In this document: positions 27,274-36,705 of the stretch, one piece after another
How positions within the stretch are numbered: position 1 is the stretch's first letter
How the letters are laid out: each line of letters starts with the position of its first letter
Origin: Bacteroidia bacterium
Lineage (GTDB): Bacteria; Bacteroidota; Bacteroidia; UKL13-3
Direction of reading: 5' to 3'
Assembly: GCA_019695215.1 (NCBI GenBank)
Contig: JAIBAK010000015.1
Coordinates: forward strand, 1-64,000
Length of the DNA stretch: 64,000 nucleotides
Notes under the pieces: generated by a model
Databases searched by the model: none
Told to the model about the DNA's origin: nothing
The model's input: only the letters and a program-made list of their open reading frames with translations
Made by a program: the position numbers and the translations under genes

Positions 27274-27783
27274 TTACCGGTCGGCTACATATTGGTCATA
27301 AAAAAGTAGCATAGCCAGTACAAGTAAAAGCAGGAATGTAATGGCCGCCCCTATGTACACATAACTTTCGGTGTTTCGGAAATACAGGCAAATCAGGGAA
27401 AGGACGAATAACGCAACGAGTGGAATTTTATACAGGCCGTATACACTGTAAGGCACTTTAAATTGCTCGCCCGCATGTTCAATGTTTAATGGAAGGCCCC
27501 ACACCATACTATAGCTTACCTGAATGGTATCTCCTTCATGCAGGTAATTAAACCAGGCTCCGGGTACATGCAAAGTGCTGTAGTTGGTTTGTAAACCGTA
27601 AACATCATAGGAATTTCCGGGGCGTGTGCCGGTTTGCATATACCACACCTGTTTGCTGATAATTTCTTCCCTGGTTTCGCCAAAAGGAATCAGGTCGAGC
27701 AGGAGGGTTGCGGAGAAAAGCGCACCTATCAATCCAATCAGAATAATTTTTATGCGGTTGGCCGCTAACTGATCATCTGTCAT
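27274..27783 (-). CDS. Membrane protein with periplasmic domain, unknown
   Basis: 169 residues, not recognised. Helix at 11-33 (IKIILIGLIGALFSATLLL), an external domain of about 85 residues holding HVPGAWFNYLHEGDTIQVSY, reminiscent of the DUF3592 fold, then two helices near the end (IPLVALFVLSLICLYF; YIGAAITFLLLLVLAMLLF). It lies 21 bases downstream of barrel 2 on the same strand and is probably cotranscribed. Only pair 2 has such an extra gene. Confidence 0.65.
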   Translation of the reverse strand: MTDDQLAANRIKIILIGLIGALFSATLLLDLIPFGETREEIISKQVWYMQTGTRPGNSYDVYGLQTNYSTLHVPGAWFNYLHEGDTIQVSYSMVWGLPLNIEHAGEQFKVPYSVYGLYKIPLVALFVLSLICLYFRNTESYVYIGAAITFLLLLVLAMLLFYDQYVADR

Positions 27784-27804
27784 GGGAGCTAAATTTTTTC
27801 TCCG

Positions 27805-28467
27805 TCAGGATGATTTCCGGTACTTTTTAGGAATAAAATAAGCACCAATACTAAATCCGCCCCAGGCTCCAATCCGGGTGGTGTAATAGGGAGCATTGTG
27901 CTCTCTTACCTGTGCGTTTCTCCCGAAGTGAGAGCCTGGATAAAATAAAATATTTTGAATTCCGATAACGGGCATAGCATAAACCCTTAGAAACAAATTG
28001 CTTTTTTCATCATAAAACCGGTATCCGGCTTTGATAAACCCATAGGTTAAAATTCTGTTTTCTTCTGAGTAAAATCTGTGAAAAACCAGCGAGTCCTTTC
28101 CAGCGGACGAAGGAACTATATAAGATTCTGCATACATGGTTCGATTTGTAATGAAATAATTTCCACCCAACCCCGCACCTGCTTCAAAATAATGCGATTT
28201 TTTGCCGAACAGAGCAAAGGCTGATACATTAAGACCGCTTGCCTTTAAGGTAGGTATTACCGGAAAATTAATCCCGAAGTTGAAACCAAACCTTACCTTT
28301 TGCGAAGGCTTAAGGATTTTATCGAAGTTGAGGGAGGGATGTATTCCCTGCCCCCCAAGGTCAATATACCACGCCCATCGAATCAACGAGTCGGGAAGCG
28401 AATGAGCGCCTACCCTGTTTAGCGAAAACAGAAGTAAACAGCACAAGAAATATTTTAACCAATTCAT
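27805..28467 (-). CDS. Small outer-membrane barrel, pair 2
   Basis: 220 residues. Signal peptide 1-21 (CCLLLFSLNRVGAH). Same family as the barrels at 26004 and 29059: LPDSLIRWAWYIDLGGQGIH then PSLNFD, central strands (YFEAGAGLGGNYF, YGFIKAGYRFYDE, LFLRVYAMPVIGIQ), and the ending AWGGFSIGAYFIPKKYRKSS. It is the closest paralogue of barrel 1 (shared PKKYRK-x-S tail). Divergent from lipoprotein 2 across 41 bases. Function unknown. Confidence 0.75.
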   Translation of the reverse strand: MNWLKYFLCCLLLFSLNRVGAHSLPDSLIRWAWYIDLGGQGIHPSLNFDKILKPSQKVRFGFNFGINFPVIPTLKASGLNVSAFALFGKKSHYFEAGAGLGGNYFITNRTMYAESYIVPSSAGKDSLVFHRFYSEENRILTYGFIKAGYRFYDEKSNLFLRVYAMPVIGIQNILFYPGSHFGRNAQVREHNAPYYTTRIGAWGGFSIGAYFIPKKYRKSS

Positions 28468-28495
28468 TGTTTTACAAAGTATGTAATTAAATTTG
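28467..28495 (+). promoter_or_regulatory. Promoter of lipoprotein 2
   Basis: TTG at 28467-28469, 18 bases, then TAAATTTG at 28488-28495, close to the TTG-N19-TAnnTTTG consensus. The -33 triplet overlaps the start codon of the divergent barrel 2, so polymerase binding to one gene would affect the other. Confidence 0.55.
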
Positions 28496-28508
28496 ATATT
28501 TCAAATAA

Positions 28509-28931
28509 TTGCAACCCAATATGAAAGCTCCATATTATTTTGTAAAAAGAAAATTCATTTTATACCTTTTTTTAGGTCTTGGATTTTTTACAAGCGGCTG
28601 TGAGAAGTATCAAAACAATTCAGATAACGAGGAAGGTTTTTTTCTTCTAAGTGGCTATGTGTTGGAGGCAGGTTCGGGATCTCCTGTAAAGGGGGCAAAG
28701 GTGATTGCTTATGCTGATGCAGGTACTTTCGAAACAGAACGGAAATCAGACAATGCTTTCAGTAAAACAGATTCCAAAGGAAGGTTTTCCATGAAGGTTT
28801 ACTGTGATCCAGTAGGCATGTATGAAAGTCCTTATTTTTGTTTCTATGTAGAGCATCCCGATTATCAAGCTGCAGTTAAGGGATTTAATTATTCTTCGGG
28901 AGTGAAAATTTATCTTACGCGGATTAAGTAG
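28509..28931 (+). CDS. Small lipoprotein with Ig-like regulatory domain, pair 2
   Basis: 140 residues. Lipobox FTSGC puts the lipid on Cys at about 31, followed by an acidic stretch (NSDNEEG) that may serve as a Bacteroidota surface-export signal (inference). The domain is FLLSGYVLEAGSGSPVKGAK, then VIAYADAG and DSKGRFSMKV, parallel to lipoproteins 1 and 3. ATG at 28521 is an alternative start. Divergent from barrel 2. Confidence 0.75.
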   Translation: MQPNMKAPYYFVKRKFILYLFLGLGFFTSGCEKYQNNSDNEEGFFLLSGYVLEAGSGSPVKGAKVIAYADAGTFETERKSDNAFSKTDSKGRFSMKVYCDPVGMYESPYFCFYVEHPDYQAAVKGFNYSSGVKIYLTRIK

Positions 28932-29058
28932 TTCGAGTCGATAATATTTGCAGGCGCTTTTTCAATACCAGCAAAATTAAAGAGGAGATATTATACTTTT
29001 TTTCAGGGAAATCCTTCGTGCTTTTAGGGATGATACGTGAATCAAAATTCTGTAATAG

Positions 29059-29739
29059 TTAGTTGTCTCCTCCTTTTTTGCCATAAAATCTATATCCTAT
29101 ACTCGCGCCACCCCAAATGGAGACTACATTATTAAAGAGTAGTACAGGCTTAAAGGAAGCCTGTGTTTTTGCCATAAAATAGGAATCTGCTATTGGATAA
29201 ATAGTCTGCCTTAATCCAACTAAGGGCATAGTGTATACTTTTGCAAAAAAACGATTGTCTTTAGAGATAACTCTGATCCCTATTTTGACAAATGCATAGG
29301 TGTGTAATCGTTTTTCGCTGCCTGAAAATTCGCGTGAAACAAAACTCCCGTTTATATAACCCGATTCAAAATAGTTACCTTTTTTGCTAAGTGATTTACA
29401 AACTCCGTATCCGGCACCGGCTTCTATCCAATATCTTTTCTTTATTGGCCGTAGTATAAACGCTGACATATTAGCGCCCGATATTTTTTTGTACTCGCTT
29501 GGATAACCGGGTATTGCTGCACCAACGCTTATACAAGGTTTAATTTTTTTAACCTTCGCAAAGTTATACTCCACATTTAAGGAAGGTATTATGTTTTGGC
29601 CATGCATATCAGCGTATATCCATGCAGCGGGCATTGAATCATTGTACTGATAACACAGGGCTTTTATCTGGCACATAAATAAAAAAAGGAGTCCAGCGCA
29701 ATGTTTCAAAATAATACTTATTTTTGAGATACAATTCAA
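29059..29739 (-). CDS. Small outer-membrane barrel, pair 3
   Basis: 226 residues from a TTG at 29739; no upstream ATG is in frame, so the start is uncertain. Signal-like segment LKHCAGLLFLFMCQIKALC. Family motif is DSMPAAWIYADMHGQNIIPS, then strands (YWIEAGAGYGVCK, YAFVKIGIRVIS, FFAKVYTMPLVGLRQ) and the ending IWGGASIGYRFYGKKGG. It is the most diverged of the three barrels. The TTG sits next to the ATG of lipoprotein 3, so the two genes start back to back. Confidence 0.7.
   Translation of the reverse strand: MNCISKISIILKHCAGLLFLFMCQIKALCYQYNDSMPAAWIYADMHGQNIIPSLNVEYNFAKVKKIKPCISVGAAIPGYPSEYKKISGANMSAFILRPIKKRYWIEAGAGYGVCKSLSKKGNYFESGYINGSFVSREFSGSEKRLHTYAFVKIGIRVISKDNRFFAKVYTMPLVGLRQTIYPIADSYFMAKTQASFKPVLLFNNVVSIWGGASIGYRFYGKKGGDN
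29719..29726 (+). promoter_or_regulatory. -7 box of lipoprotein 3
   Basis: TATTTTTG matches TAnnTTTG, 13 bases before the ATG at 29740. It lies inside the 5' end of barrel 3 as annotated, so the barrel may really begin further in, or the two promoters overlap. Confidence 0.4.
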
Positions 29740-30147
29740 ATGTACTCCAATCTAAATATAATATCAATCGTCAAATCATTTTATGTGCTCTTGATTGCCT
29801 GTTTAATTATGTTCTGCGGATGTTCTCCATTCGAAGAAGTTTCTGATGCCGTAGGTGGAGGCTTATTGATATCCGGAACAGTAATCAGCGATGCATCCGG
29901 AAAGCCTGTGAAACATGCAAGGGTAACATTTCATTATACGAATCTGAATATTATGTGGAATGAAACTGAATCGGAGTACAAAGAATCAAAAACAGATGGC
30001 AATGGAAGGTTTTGTATAAAATATCGCGAAATCCCCGACAATCTTTCATCTGGTATCGGATTTTATGAGGTGCGGGCAAAAGGATTCAGATATTTCTATA
30101 CCCAATCAAAATGCACCAACTTAACTATTCGTCTTGTTCCCGAATAA
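29740..30147 (+). CDS. Small lipoprotein with Ig-like regulatory domain, pair 3
   Basis: 135 residues. Signal LIACLIMFCGC gives a lipobox with Cys at about 28, followed by SPFEEVSD. The sandwich domain shows LLISGTVISDASGKPVKHAR, then VTFHY and GNGRFCIKY, matching lipoproteins 1 and 2. It ends 4 bases from the convergent symporter gene. Role unknown; by position a partner of barrel 3. Confidence 0.75.
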   Translation: MYSNLNIISIVKSFYVLLIACLIMFCGCSPFEEVSDAVGGGLLISGTVISDASGKPVKHARVTFHYTNLNIMWNETESEYKESKTDGNGRFCIKYREIPDNLSSGIGFYEVRAKGFRYFYTQSKCTNLTIRLVPE

Positions 30148-30151
30148 AAAA

Positions 30152-31660
30152 TTAACTGGCAGCTTTTTTCGAAATAGCCCATAATCCGCCAAAGGTCATC
30201 AGGCCGTTTACAATGAGCATTTCAATACCAATCTGGTAATTTCCTAAAACCACAGCACTATGCTGTTGCAGGTAATAACATAAGGCAGGAGCCAGCAGAC
30301 ACACCATGGGTACCAATTTGCCGTTAAGGGTGCGCTGAGTTAAAATGCCAAAGGCAAATAGACCAAGCAAAGGCCCGTAGGTATAGCCGGCAATATCGAG
30401 TAAAATGGTGATGATGGATTTATTGTTGAGCGCTTTGAAAAAAAACACCATCAGCAAAAAGATAACCGCAAAGGTAAGGTGCACCGTGAGTCGCTTGCGG
30501 GCTCGTTGGGTTTCGTTCAGATGCTGGTTGCGCTGTATGCCTAAAATATCAATGCAAAAGGAAGAGGTGAGGGCGGTAATGGCCCCATCGGCCGAAGGGA
30601 ATAAAGCTGAGATAAGCCCGATGATGAAAATGATGGATATAAAACCGGGCAGGTAGTACATGGCCAGTGAAGGAAACAGGTCGTCACCGGCAATGTTTTT
30701 CCCGTCCATCATCAGTTGTGTTACCGGTTTGCCATCGGTTACCAGGGTTTGAAAAACCGCTCCTTTATTGGTAGCATAGAGGTAGAGCAGTCCGCCCAGC
30801 AGCAAAAACAAAAAATTAACAAGTACCATTACAGTGCTGAAACTAATCATGTTTTTTTGCGAGTCGCCCAGTTTATTTACGCTGATGTTTTTCTGCATCA
30901 TCTCCTGGTCAAGGCCCGTCATGCTGATGGTGATAAAAGCACCGCCAATAATTTGTTTCAGAAAAAATTTCCTGCTGTTCACATCGGTAGTAAAAACTGA
31001 AGTAAGGTTTTCGCTGCTCAGTTTGTGCAGCGCCCCTGTTACCGAAAGGTTCATATCCTGCAAAATATATCCTACACATATCACCAGTGCCAGCAGCATA
31101 AAAAAAGTTTGCAGCGTATCGGTCCACACAATGGTTTTTACACCGCCCTTAAAGGTGTAAAGCAAAATCATGAGCAGAATGATGACAGAGGTAATATGAA
31201 ACGGAATACCCATGCGGTCGAGGATAAACAACTGCATCACATTAATCACCAAATACAGTCTCAAGGTGGCACCCAGTGTTCGGGATAGAATAAAAAACAA
31301 GGCTCCGGTTTTATAGGCTTCCCGGCCAAAACGCTGGTCTAAGTAATGGTAAATAGAAGTGAGGTTAAGTTTATAGTAAAGCGGCAGCAACACATAAGCC
31401 ACTACAAAATACCCGATAAAATACCCGAGTACTACCTGAAAATACCCGAACCCGGCCATGCCCACCGTGCCGGGCACCGAGATAAACGTTACTCCGCTCA
31501 GGGAGGTGCCAATCATCCCAAAGGCTACCAGCATCCAGTGGCTGTTTTTGTTCCCTATAAAAAAAGTTTCGTTGGTGCTGTTGCGCGAGGTGTAAAAAGC
31601 TACTCCCAGTAATACCAGAAAATACACCAGCACAAAAGAAAATAATACGATTGGGCTCAT
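30152..31660 (-). CDS. Sodium:solute symporter (SSS family)
   Basis: 502 residues, about 13 hydrophobic helices. The N-terminus has YFLVLLGVAFYTSRNSTNETFF then GNKNSHWMLVAFGMIGTSLSGVT, the unwound first helices with the Na+ site region. FPSADGAITALTSSFCIDIL near residue 370 is the conserved SSS segment. Substrate cannot be told (sugar, sialic acid, proline and iodide carriers share these features). Single gene. Confidence 0.9.
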   Translation of the reverse strand: MSPIVLFSFVLVYFLVLLGVAFYTSRNSTNETFFIGNKNSHWMLVAFGMIGTSLSGVTFISVPGTVGMAGFGYFQVVLGYFIGYFVVAYVLLPLYYKLNLTSIYHYLDQRFGREAYKTGALFFILSRTLGATLRLYLVINVMQLFILDRMGIPFHITSVIILLMILLYTFKGGVKTIVWTDTLQTFFMLLALVICVGYILQDMNLSVTGALHKLSSENLTSVFTTDVNSRKFFLKQIIGGAFITISMTGLDQEMMQKNISVNKLGDSQKNMISFSTVMVLVNFLFLLLGGLLYLYATNKGAVFQTLVTDGKPVTQLMMDGKNIAGDDLFPSLAMYYLPGFISIIFIIGLISALFPSADGAITALTSSFCIDILGIQRNQHLNETQRARKRLTVHLTFAVIFLLMVFFFKALNNKSIITILLDIAGYTYGPLLGLFAFGILTQRTLNGKLVPMVCLLAPALCYYLQQHSAVVLGNYQIGIEMLIVNGLMTFGGLWAISKKAAS

Positions 31661-31737
31661 GAATCAAAAATACGGCTTGCCTGCCAAGGCATGAGAAAAA
31701 GTTATCCGGCTGTGTAGGGAATTGCAGACAAATAAGA

Positions 31738-32313
31738 TTACTTCTTCAAATACTCCTCCGCAATTTCCTCCAGCTCACGATACCATTTTTTACCAAACCG
31801 CCTTACTAAGGCATCTTTCAAAAATTTGTAAACCGGCACCTGATGCGCATCGCCCAATTTACAGGCGGGTTTGCACACACTCCATTTGTGGTAGTTGAGT
31901 CCGGTGTATTCGCCTACTGTTTTAAGCCGTATGGGATAAAGGTGGCAGGAGATGGGTTTGCGGAATTGGGTTTTCCCTTCTTTCCACGCTTTTTCAATGC
32001 CGCAGCCCAGTACTCCCAGCTCATCGCGAATGGCAAAATTACATTCGCCCGTAGGCAGGCAGGTGGTTTGCAGTTCTCCGTCTTTTTTATCTTTTTCCCA
32101 AAAGCCTTTTTTGTCAATTGCCTTAAGCGATTTGGCCGTGAGGTAGGGTTTAATATGCTTCAGGTCTTTTTCAATCAGGGCAATTTCTTCTTCGGTAAGG
32201 GGTGCCCCCGAGTCGCCTTCAATACAGCAGGCACCTTTGCATTTTTCGAGGTTGCATTTAAAATTCTTCTCCAGAATATCTTCCGACAGCAGCGTATTAC
32301 CGTGTAAAATCAT
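31738..32313 (-). CDS. DUF3109 family Cys-rich protein
   Basis: 191 residues from the ATG at 32313; the upstream codons run through the intergenic region. Eight or more conserved Cys lie in groups typical of DUF3109: [49 protein letters not shown]. The pattern suggests an Fe-S or zinc site like that of YkgJ-type proteins. The biochemical role is unknown. A -7-like TATCTTCG lies exactly four bases before the ATG. Divergent from korA. Confidence 0.9.
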   Translation of the reverse strand: MILHGNTLLSEDILEKNFKCNLEKCKGACCIEGDSGAPLTEEEIALIEKDLKHIKPYLTAKSLKAIDKKGFWEKDKKDGELQTTCLPTGECNFAIRDELGVLGCGIEKAWKEGKTQFRKPISCHLYPIRLKTVGEYTGLNYHKWSVCKPACKLGDAHQVPVYKFLKDALVRRFGKKWYRELEEIAEEYLKK

Positions 32314-32423
32314 GCAGCGAAGATAAGGCAAGTGCAGAATATCTTTGAACAACAGGTAAAAAGCTGGTTTCCAGCAGCAGGTTTCCCGGTCTGCCTGCCT
32401 GAGAACTATCATATTTTCTTTGC

Positions 32424-32454
32424 TTGTTTAGTGCCAATGAAAAAACTATTTTTG
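32424..32454 (+). promoter_or_regulatory. korAB promoter
   Basis: TTG (32424-32426), 20 bases, TATTTTTG (32447-32454), a good Bacteroidota promoter. It places transcription start near 32460 and so rules out the ATG at 32437 and the upstream frame; the first ATG after it is 32479. Confidence 0.65.
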
Positions 32455-32478
32455 GCCTTTATCTTACTTGTAAATTTT

Positions 32479-34335
32479 ATGCCCGCATCAGTTAATGAAA
32501 CGTTAGAATCTGTGGTGATCAGATTTGCCGGAGACTCAGGAGATGGAATGCAGCTTACCGGCTCCCAATTCACCAATACTTCAGCTTTGTTAGGCAATGA
32601 CCTGGCTACTTTCCCTGATTTCCCTGCCGAAATTCGCGCCCCCATAGGTACGGTAGCAGGGGTTTCGGGATTTCAGGTGCATTTTGGGTCAACCCGTATA
32701 TACACTCCCGGAGACAGTTGCGATGTGCTGGTGGTGATGAACGTGGCCGCATTAAAAAGCAACCTTCGCAATTTGAAAAAAGGCGGAACCATTATAGCCA
32801 ATACCGATGGATTTGATGCAAAAAATATGCGCTTAGCCGGGGTAGCTGACGATAAAAATCCGCTCGAAGACGGGTCGCTTGAAGGCTATGATGTAAAGAA
32901 ACTTGATATTACCAAAATAACCCGCGCAGCCCTCACCGATTCAGGTTTGGGTGTAAAGGAAATTGACCGGTGTAAAAACATGTTTGTACTCGGATTAATT
33001 TACTGGATGTATCACCGGCCAATGGAAAATACCATTGCGTTTATTGAAAGTAAATTCAAGAAAAATCCTGCCGTAGCTGAGGCCAATATTAAAGTGTTAA
33101 AGGCCGGATGGAATTATGGCGAAACCACTGAGGCGTTCTCTTCGCGTTATGAAGTGAGCAAAGCCAAAATGGATAAAGGAGTTTACAGGGGCATTACCGG
33201 AAATACTGCCACCACCTACGGGCTCATTGCCGCTTCGGTAAAATCGGCACTGCCGCTGTTTTTAGGTTCTTATCCTATTACACCTGCTTCCGATATTCTG
33301 CATGAATTATCCAAGTACAAAAATTTTGGTATAAAAACATTTCAGGCCGAAGATGAAATTGCAGCAATTGCTTCGGCCATTGGTGCTGCTTTTGGCGGAA
33401 GCCTTGCCATCACCACTTCTTCGGGGCCGGGTGTTGCACTCAAAACAGAAGCCATTGGGCTGGCAACTGTGCTCGAGCTGCCGTTGGTTATCGTAAACGT
33501 ACAACGCGGGGGCCCGTCAACAGGGTTGCCAACTAAAACCGAGCAGGCCGACTTATTACAGGCATTTTATGGCCGAAACGGAGAGTGTCCGGTAGCAGTA
33601 GTAGCAGCACAATCGCCAACCGATTGTTTTGATGCAGCCTTTGAAGCCTGCCGTATTGCGCTGGAGCATATGGTTCCGGTATTTCTGCTTACTGACGGGT
33701 ATATTGCCAATGGTTCCGAGCCATGGAAGTTTCCGTCAACAGCCGATTTACCTGCTATTACGGTATCGCACAGCAAACCGGAAGATAAAAAAGGCGATAA
33801 GTTTTTGCCGTATGAGCGGGATGAAAAATTATCGCGTCCGTGGGCTGTTCCGGGTACTAAAGGATTGGAGCACCGCATTGGCGGATTGGAAAAACAAAAC
33901 GGAACCGGAAACATTTCTTACGATCCGGCCAACCATGAATTTATGGTGAAATTGCGTGCTGAAAAAATTGAGCGCATTGCCAATTATATTCCCGACCAGC
34001 AATTAGACAATGGACCAGAGAAAGGCGATTTGCTTATATTAGGATGGGGAGGAACATATGGTGCATTAAAAACCGCCACCCGCGATTTGCTGGCCGAAGG
34101 ATACAGCGTGGCACATGCACACCTGCGCCACCTCAATCCGTTTCCAAAAAATCTGGGAAGTATACTCGGCAATTACAAACAGGTGCTTATACCTGAATTA
34201 AACAGCGGGCAACTCATTAAAATTATCCGTGATAAATATTTTGTTGATGCCAAAGGGTTCAATAAAGTACAGGGACTGCCGTTCACTACCATTGAGCTGA
34301 AAAATAAAATTAAAGAACTAATCGGAAACAACTAA
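32479..34335 (+). CDS. korA: 2-oxoacid:ferredoxin oxidoreductase, fused gamma/alpha subunit
   Basis: 618 residues from the ATG at 32479, which fits the family start ([20 protein letters not shown]) and the promoter upstream. A gamma domain (about 15-190) is followed by the alpha pyrophosphate-binding region ([37 protein letters not shown]) and a C-terminal domain ([15 protein letters not shown]). With KorB it oxidises 2-oxoglutarate, or possibly pyruvate, to the acyl-CoA with reduction of ferredoxin. The frame upstream falsely suggests a signal peptide. korB is 32 bases downstream. Confidence 0.93.
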   Translation: MPASVNETLESVVIRFAGDSGDGMQLTGSQFTNTSALLGNDLATFPDFPAEIRAPIGTVAGVSGFQVHFGSTRIYTPGDSCDVLVVMNVAALKSNLRNLKKGGTIIANTDGFDAKNMRLAGVADDKNPLEDGSLEGYDVKKLDITKITRAALTDSGLGVKEIDRCKNMFVLGLIYWMYHRPMENTIAFIESKFKKNPAVAEANIKVLKAGWNYGETTEAFSSRYEVSKAKMDKGVYRGITGNTATTYGLIAASVKSALPLFLGSYPITPASDILHELSKYKNFGIKTFQAEDEIAAIASAIGAAFGGSLAITTSSGPGVALKTEAIGLATVLELPLVIVNVQRGGPSTGLPTKTEQADLLQAFYGRNGECPVAVVAAQSPTDCFDAAFEACRIALEHMVPVFLLTDGYIANGSEPWKFPSTADLPAITVSHSKPEDKKGDKFLPYERDEKLSRPWAVPGTKGLEHRIGGLEKQNGTGNISYDPANHEFMVKLRAEKIERIANYIPDQQLDNGPEKGDLLILGWGGTYGALKTATRDLLAEGYSVAHAHLRHLNPFPKNLGSILGNYKQVLIPELNSGQLIKIIRDKYFVDAKGFNKVQGLPFTTIELKNKIKELIGNN

Positions 34336-34367
34336 TAAAGGGACAGAGCAAACCTCTGAATAATAAC

Positions 34368-35399
34368 ATGACATTAGAAACAAGCGTTAACGAGAAAAAA
34401 TTAACATCAAAAGATTTTGTCAGCGATCAGGAAGTGCGCTGGTGCCCCGGTTGTGGCGATTATTCGATATTGAAACAGGTGCAAACGGTGATGCCCGATT
34501 TGGGTCGCGCACGCGAGGAGTTTGTGTTTATTTCCGGTATCGGATGTTCATCGCGTTTTCCATATTATATGGAAACATTCGGTATGCACTCCATTCACGG
34601 ACGTGCCACTGCCATTGCATCGGGATTAAAAGCAGCCCGTCCCGACCTGAGTGTTTGGATTGTGAGCGGTGACGGAGACTCTCTCTCTATTGGCGGTAAC
34701 CACACCATTCATTTACTGCGCAGAAATTTTGATGTGAATATGCTGGTGTTTAACAACCAGATTTACGGACTCACCAAAGGACAGTATTCACCTACTTCCG
34801 AAGCCGGGAAGATTACCAAATCTACCCCAATGGGTTCCATCGATCATCCTTTTAATCCGGCTGCTTTGGCGCTGGGTGCCGATGGTACTTTTGTTGCCCG
34901 CAGCATGGACCGTGATCCTAAACACCTGCAGGCAATTCTTAAACGGGCCTACGAACATAAAGGAACTTCGTTTGTAGAAATTTATCAGAACTGTAATGTA
35001 TTTAACGATGGTGCTTTTGAAATTTTCACTGAGAAAAGCAGCAAAAAATTAGAAACATTATTTGTGGAACAGGGTAAACCGCTTGTGTTTGGCGAGAACA
35101 ACGACAAGGGAATTAAACTTGACGGTTTTAAACCAATTATTGTAAACCTTAACGAAGGTCACTCGGCCAACGAACTTTGGGTACACGATGAAACCGACCA
35201 GGTAAAAGCCAATATTCTGGCCCGTTTCTTTGATAGCCCGGAGAAAGAAGGCCACCTGCCTCGTCCGTTTGGAGTGTTCTACACCGAGCAGCGTGCCTGC
35301 TATGAAGATATGATGACACATCAATTGGAAGAAGCATCAGCCAAAGGTGCCGATTTGGATAAACTGATTGCAGGAAGAGAAACCTGGGTAGTGAATTAA
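34368..35399 (+). CDS. korB: 2-oxoacid:ferredoxin oxidoreductase, beta subunit
   Basis: 343 residues. Thiamine-diphosphate subunit: VRWCPGCGDYSIL near the N-terminus, FISGIGCSSRFPYYM, the ThDP/Mg motif VSGDGDSLSIGGNHTIHLLRRN (GDG...NN-type), and NNQIYGLTKGQYSPTSE. Partner of korA in the same operon. Ends before a strong bidirectional terminator. Confidence 0.94.
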   Translation: MTLETSVNEKKLTSKDFVSDQEVRWCPGCGDYSILKQVQTVMPDLGRAREEFVFISGIGCSSRFPYYMETFGMHSIHGRATAIASGLKAARPDLSVWIVSGDGDSLSIGGNHTIHLLRRNFDVNMLVFNNQIYGLTKGQYSPTSEAGKITKSTPMGSIDHPFNPAALALGADGTFVARSMDRDPKHLQAILKRAYEHKGTSFVEIYQNCNVFNDGAFEIFTEKSSKKLETLFVEQGKPLVFGENNDKGIKLDGFKPIIVNLNEGHSANELWVHDETDQVKANILARFFDSPEKEGHLPRPFGVFYTEQRACYEDMMTHQLEEASAKGADLDKLIAGRETWVVN

Positions 35400-35413
35400 A
35401 GCACTTCAATCTT

Positions 35414-35456
35414 ATAACAAAAAAGCCGCGATAATTTATCGCGGCTTTTTTGTTAT
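35414..35456. terminator. Bidirectional terminator, korB and FKBP operon
   Basis: A perfect 20-bp stem (35414-35433 with 35437-35456) and a 3-base loop. The core is GCCGCGATA and its complement, flanked by A runs on one side and T runs on the other, so it works for both convergent operons. Confidence 0.9.
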
Positions 35457-35475
35457 ACACTTACGGATGAAATTT

Positions 35476-36705
35476 CTATTTCACACTTATCAGTTCAATA
35501 TCAAAAGTGAGAATGGTGTTTGGCGGAATGCTGCTTCCGGCACCGCGTTCGCCATAGGCAAGTTCAGCCGGAATAATTAAACGGAATTTTTCACCGGTAC
35601 GCATCAGGTACATTCCTTCTACCCATCCTTTTATCAACCCGTCAACTCCTAATTTGAATTTGAAGGTTTCTCCCCGCTCTACCGATGAGTCAAAAATATC
35701 GGTGCCGCTTTGGTAAACCGCCTGATGAGCACATGGTGTGTTGCAACCCTTGGGACATTTAGCGGGTAAATATCCGGTGTAATGTACTTCTACGGTTTTA
35801 CCGCTATCGGCTTTTATCCCTTTCGGATTCTTTTTTACAATGATGTATTGTAATCCGCTGGGAGTTTTTACCGGAGTTACTTTTTTCTTTGCATCAACAA
35901 AAGGTACCGGTTTTGAATGCACTGCAATAAGTTCCACATCAAAAATGAGGGTAGAATTCGGAGCAATTACATTGCCCGCACCTTTTTCGCCATAGGCTAA
36001 TTGCGGGGGAATAATAAAACGGTATTTTTCACCTGTACGCATCATTCTTACTCCTTCCACCCATCCCGGAATTAACGGATCAATACAAAGTTTAAAAGGA
36101 AAAGGTTTACCGCGTTCAATAGATGAATCGAATATTTTTCCATTGGTAAGGTATCCGGTGTAATGCACTTCTACCATTAAACCACTATCGGCTTTAATGC
36201 CTTTTTTGTTGGCCTTAATCTGAATGTACTCGAGTCCGCTTGGTGTTTTTTTCTTAGTTACCTTCATGGTTGAGTCCACAAAAGGTTTTGGATGTTCAGT
36301 AGCCGTAATATCTACCAGCTCCACGTCAAAAATTAACACAGAGTTGGGCGGAATAGCTCCTGCCTGCCTGTCGCCATAACCGAGGTGTGCTGGAATAATC
36401 AAAATAGCTTTTTCTCCTTTGCGCAGCAGGGCAATTCCTTCGTCCCATCCGGGTATTACCTGTCCTTTTCCTAATGGGAATTCATAGGGTTGCCCGCGTT
36501 CGCGCGAACTGTCGAATACTTTACCTGTGGTAAGTGTTCCGGTATAATGCACTTTTACCAAATCACCATTTTGCGGCATACTTCCATTGGCAACCGAAAG
36601 TGTTTTAACAATTTTTAATCCTGAAGTCGTAGTAAGGGTGTCGGAGGGAGAAGCATACAACCCAAGGGTAGCGGCCAGACAAAGAAGGAGAAATATTTTT
36701 TTCAT
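35476..36705 (-). CDS. Secreted FKBP isomerase with three FKBP domains
   Basis: 409 residues. Signal peptide 1-18. Three FKBP domains at about 30-130, 155-260 and 285-408; each has V-x-Y/H-Y-T-G, F-D-S-S-x-E-R-G, and the L-A-Y-G-x-x-x-x-G loop (HLGYGDRQAG, QLAYGEKGAG, ELAYGERGAG). The third carries an insertion with four Cys (KCPKGCNTPCAH). It catalyses prolyl isomerisation in the periplasm. Last of three FKBP genes; its ATG overlaps the stop of the previous gene (TAATG). Confidence 0.9.
   Translation of the reverse strand: MKKIFLLLCLAATLGLYASPSDTLTTTSGLKIVKTLSVANGSMPQNGDLVKVHYTGTLTTGKVFDSSRERGQPYEFPLGKGQVIPGWDEGIALLRKGEKAILIIPAHLGYGDRQAGAIPPNSVLIFDVELVDITATEHPKPFVDSTMKVTKKKTPSGLEYIQIKANKKGIKADSGLMVEVHYTGYLTNGKIFDSSIERGKPFPFKLCIDPLIPGWVEGVRMMRTGEKYRFIIPPQLAYGEKGAGNVIAPNSTLIFDVELIAVHSKPVPFVDAKKKVTPVKTPSGLQYIIVKKNPKGIKADSGKTVEVHYTGYLPAKCPKGCNTPCAHQAVYQSGTDIFDSSVERGETFKFKLGVDGLIKGWVEGMYLMRTGEKFRLIIPAELAYGERGAGSSIPPNTILTFDIELISVK

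Noticed and set aside
32332-32478. N-terminal extension and signal peptide on korA
   Set aside because: The stretch contains a good promoter and overlaps the divergent gene's upstream region; family members start at the residue encoded from 32479.
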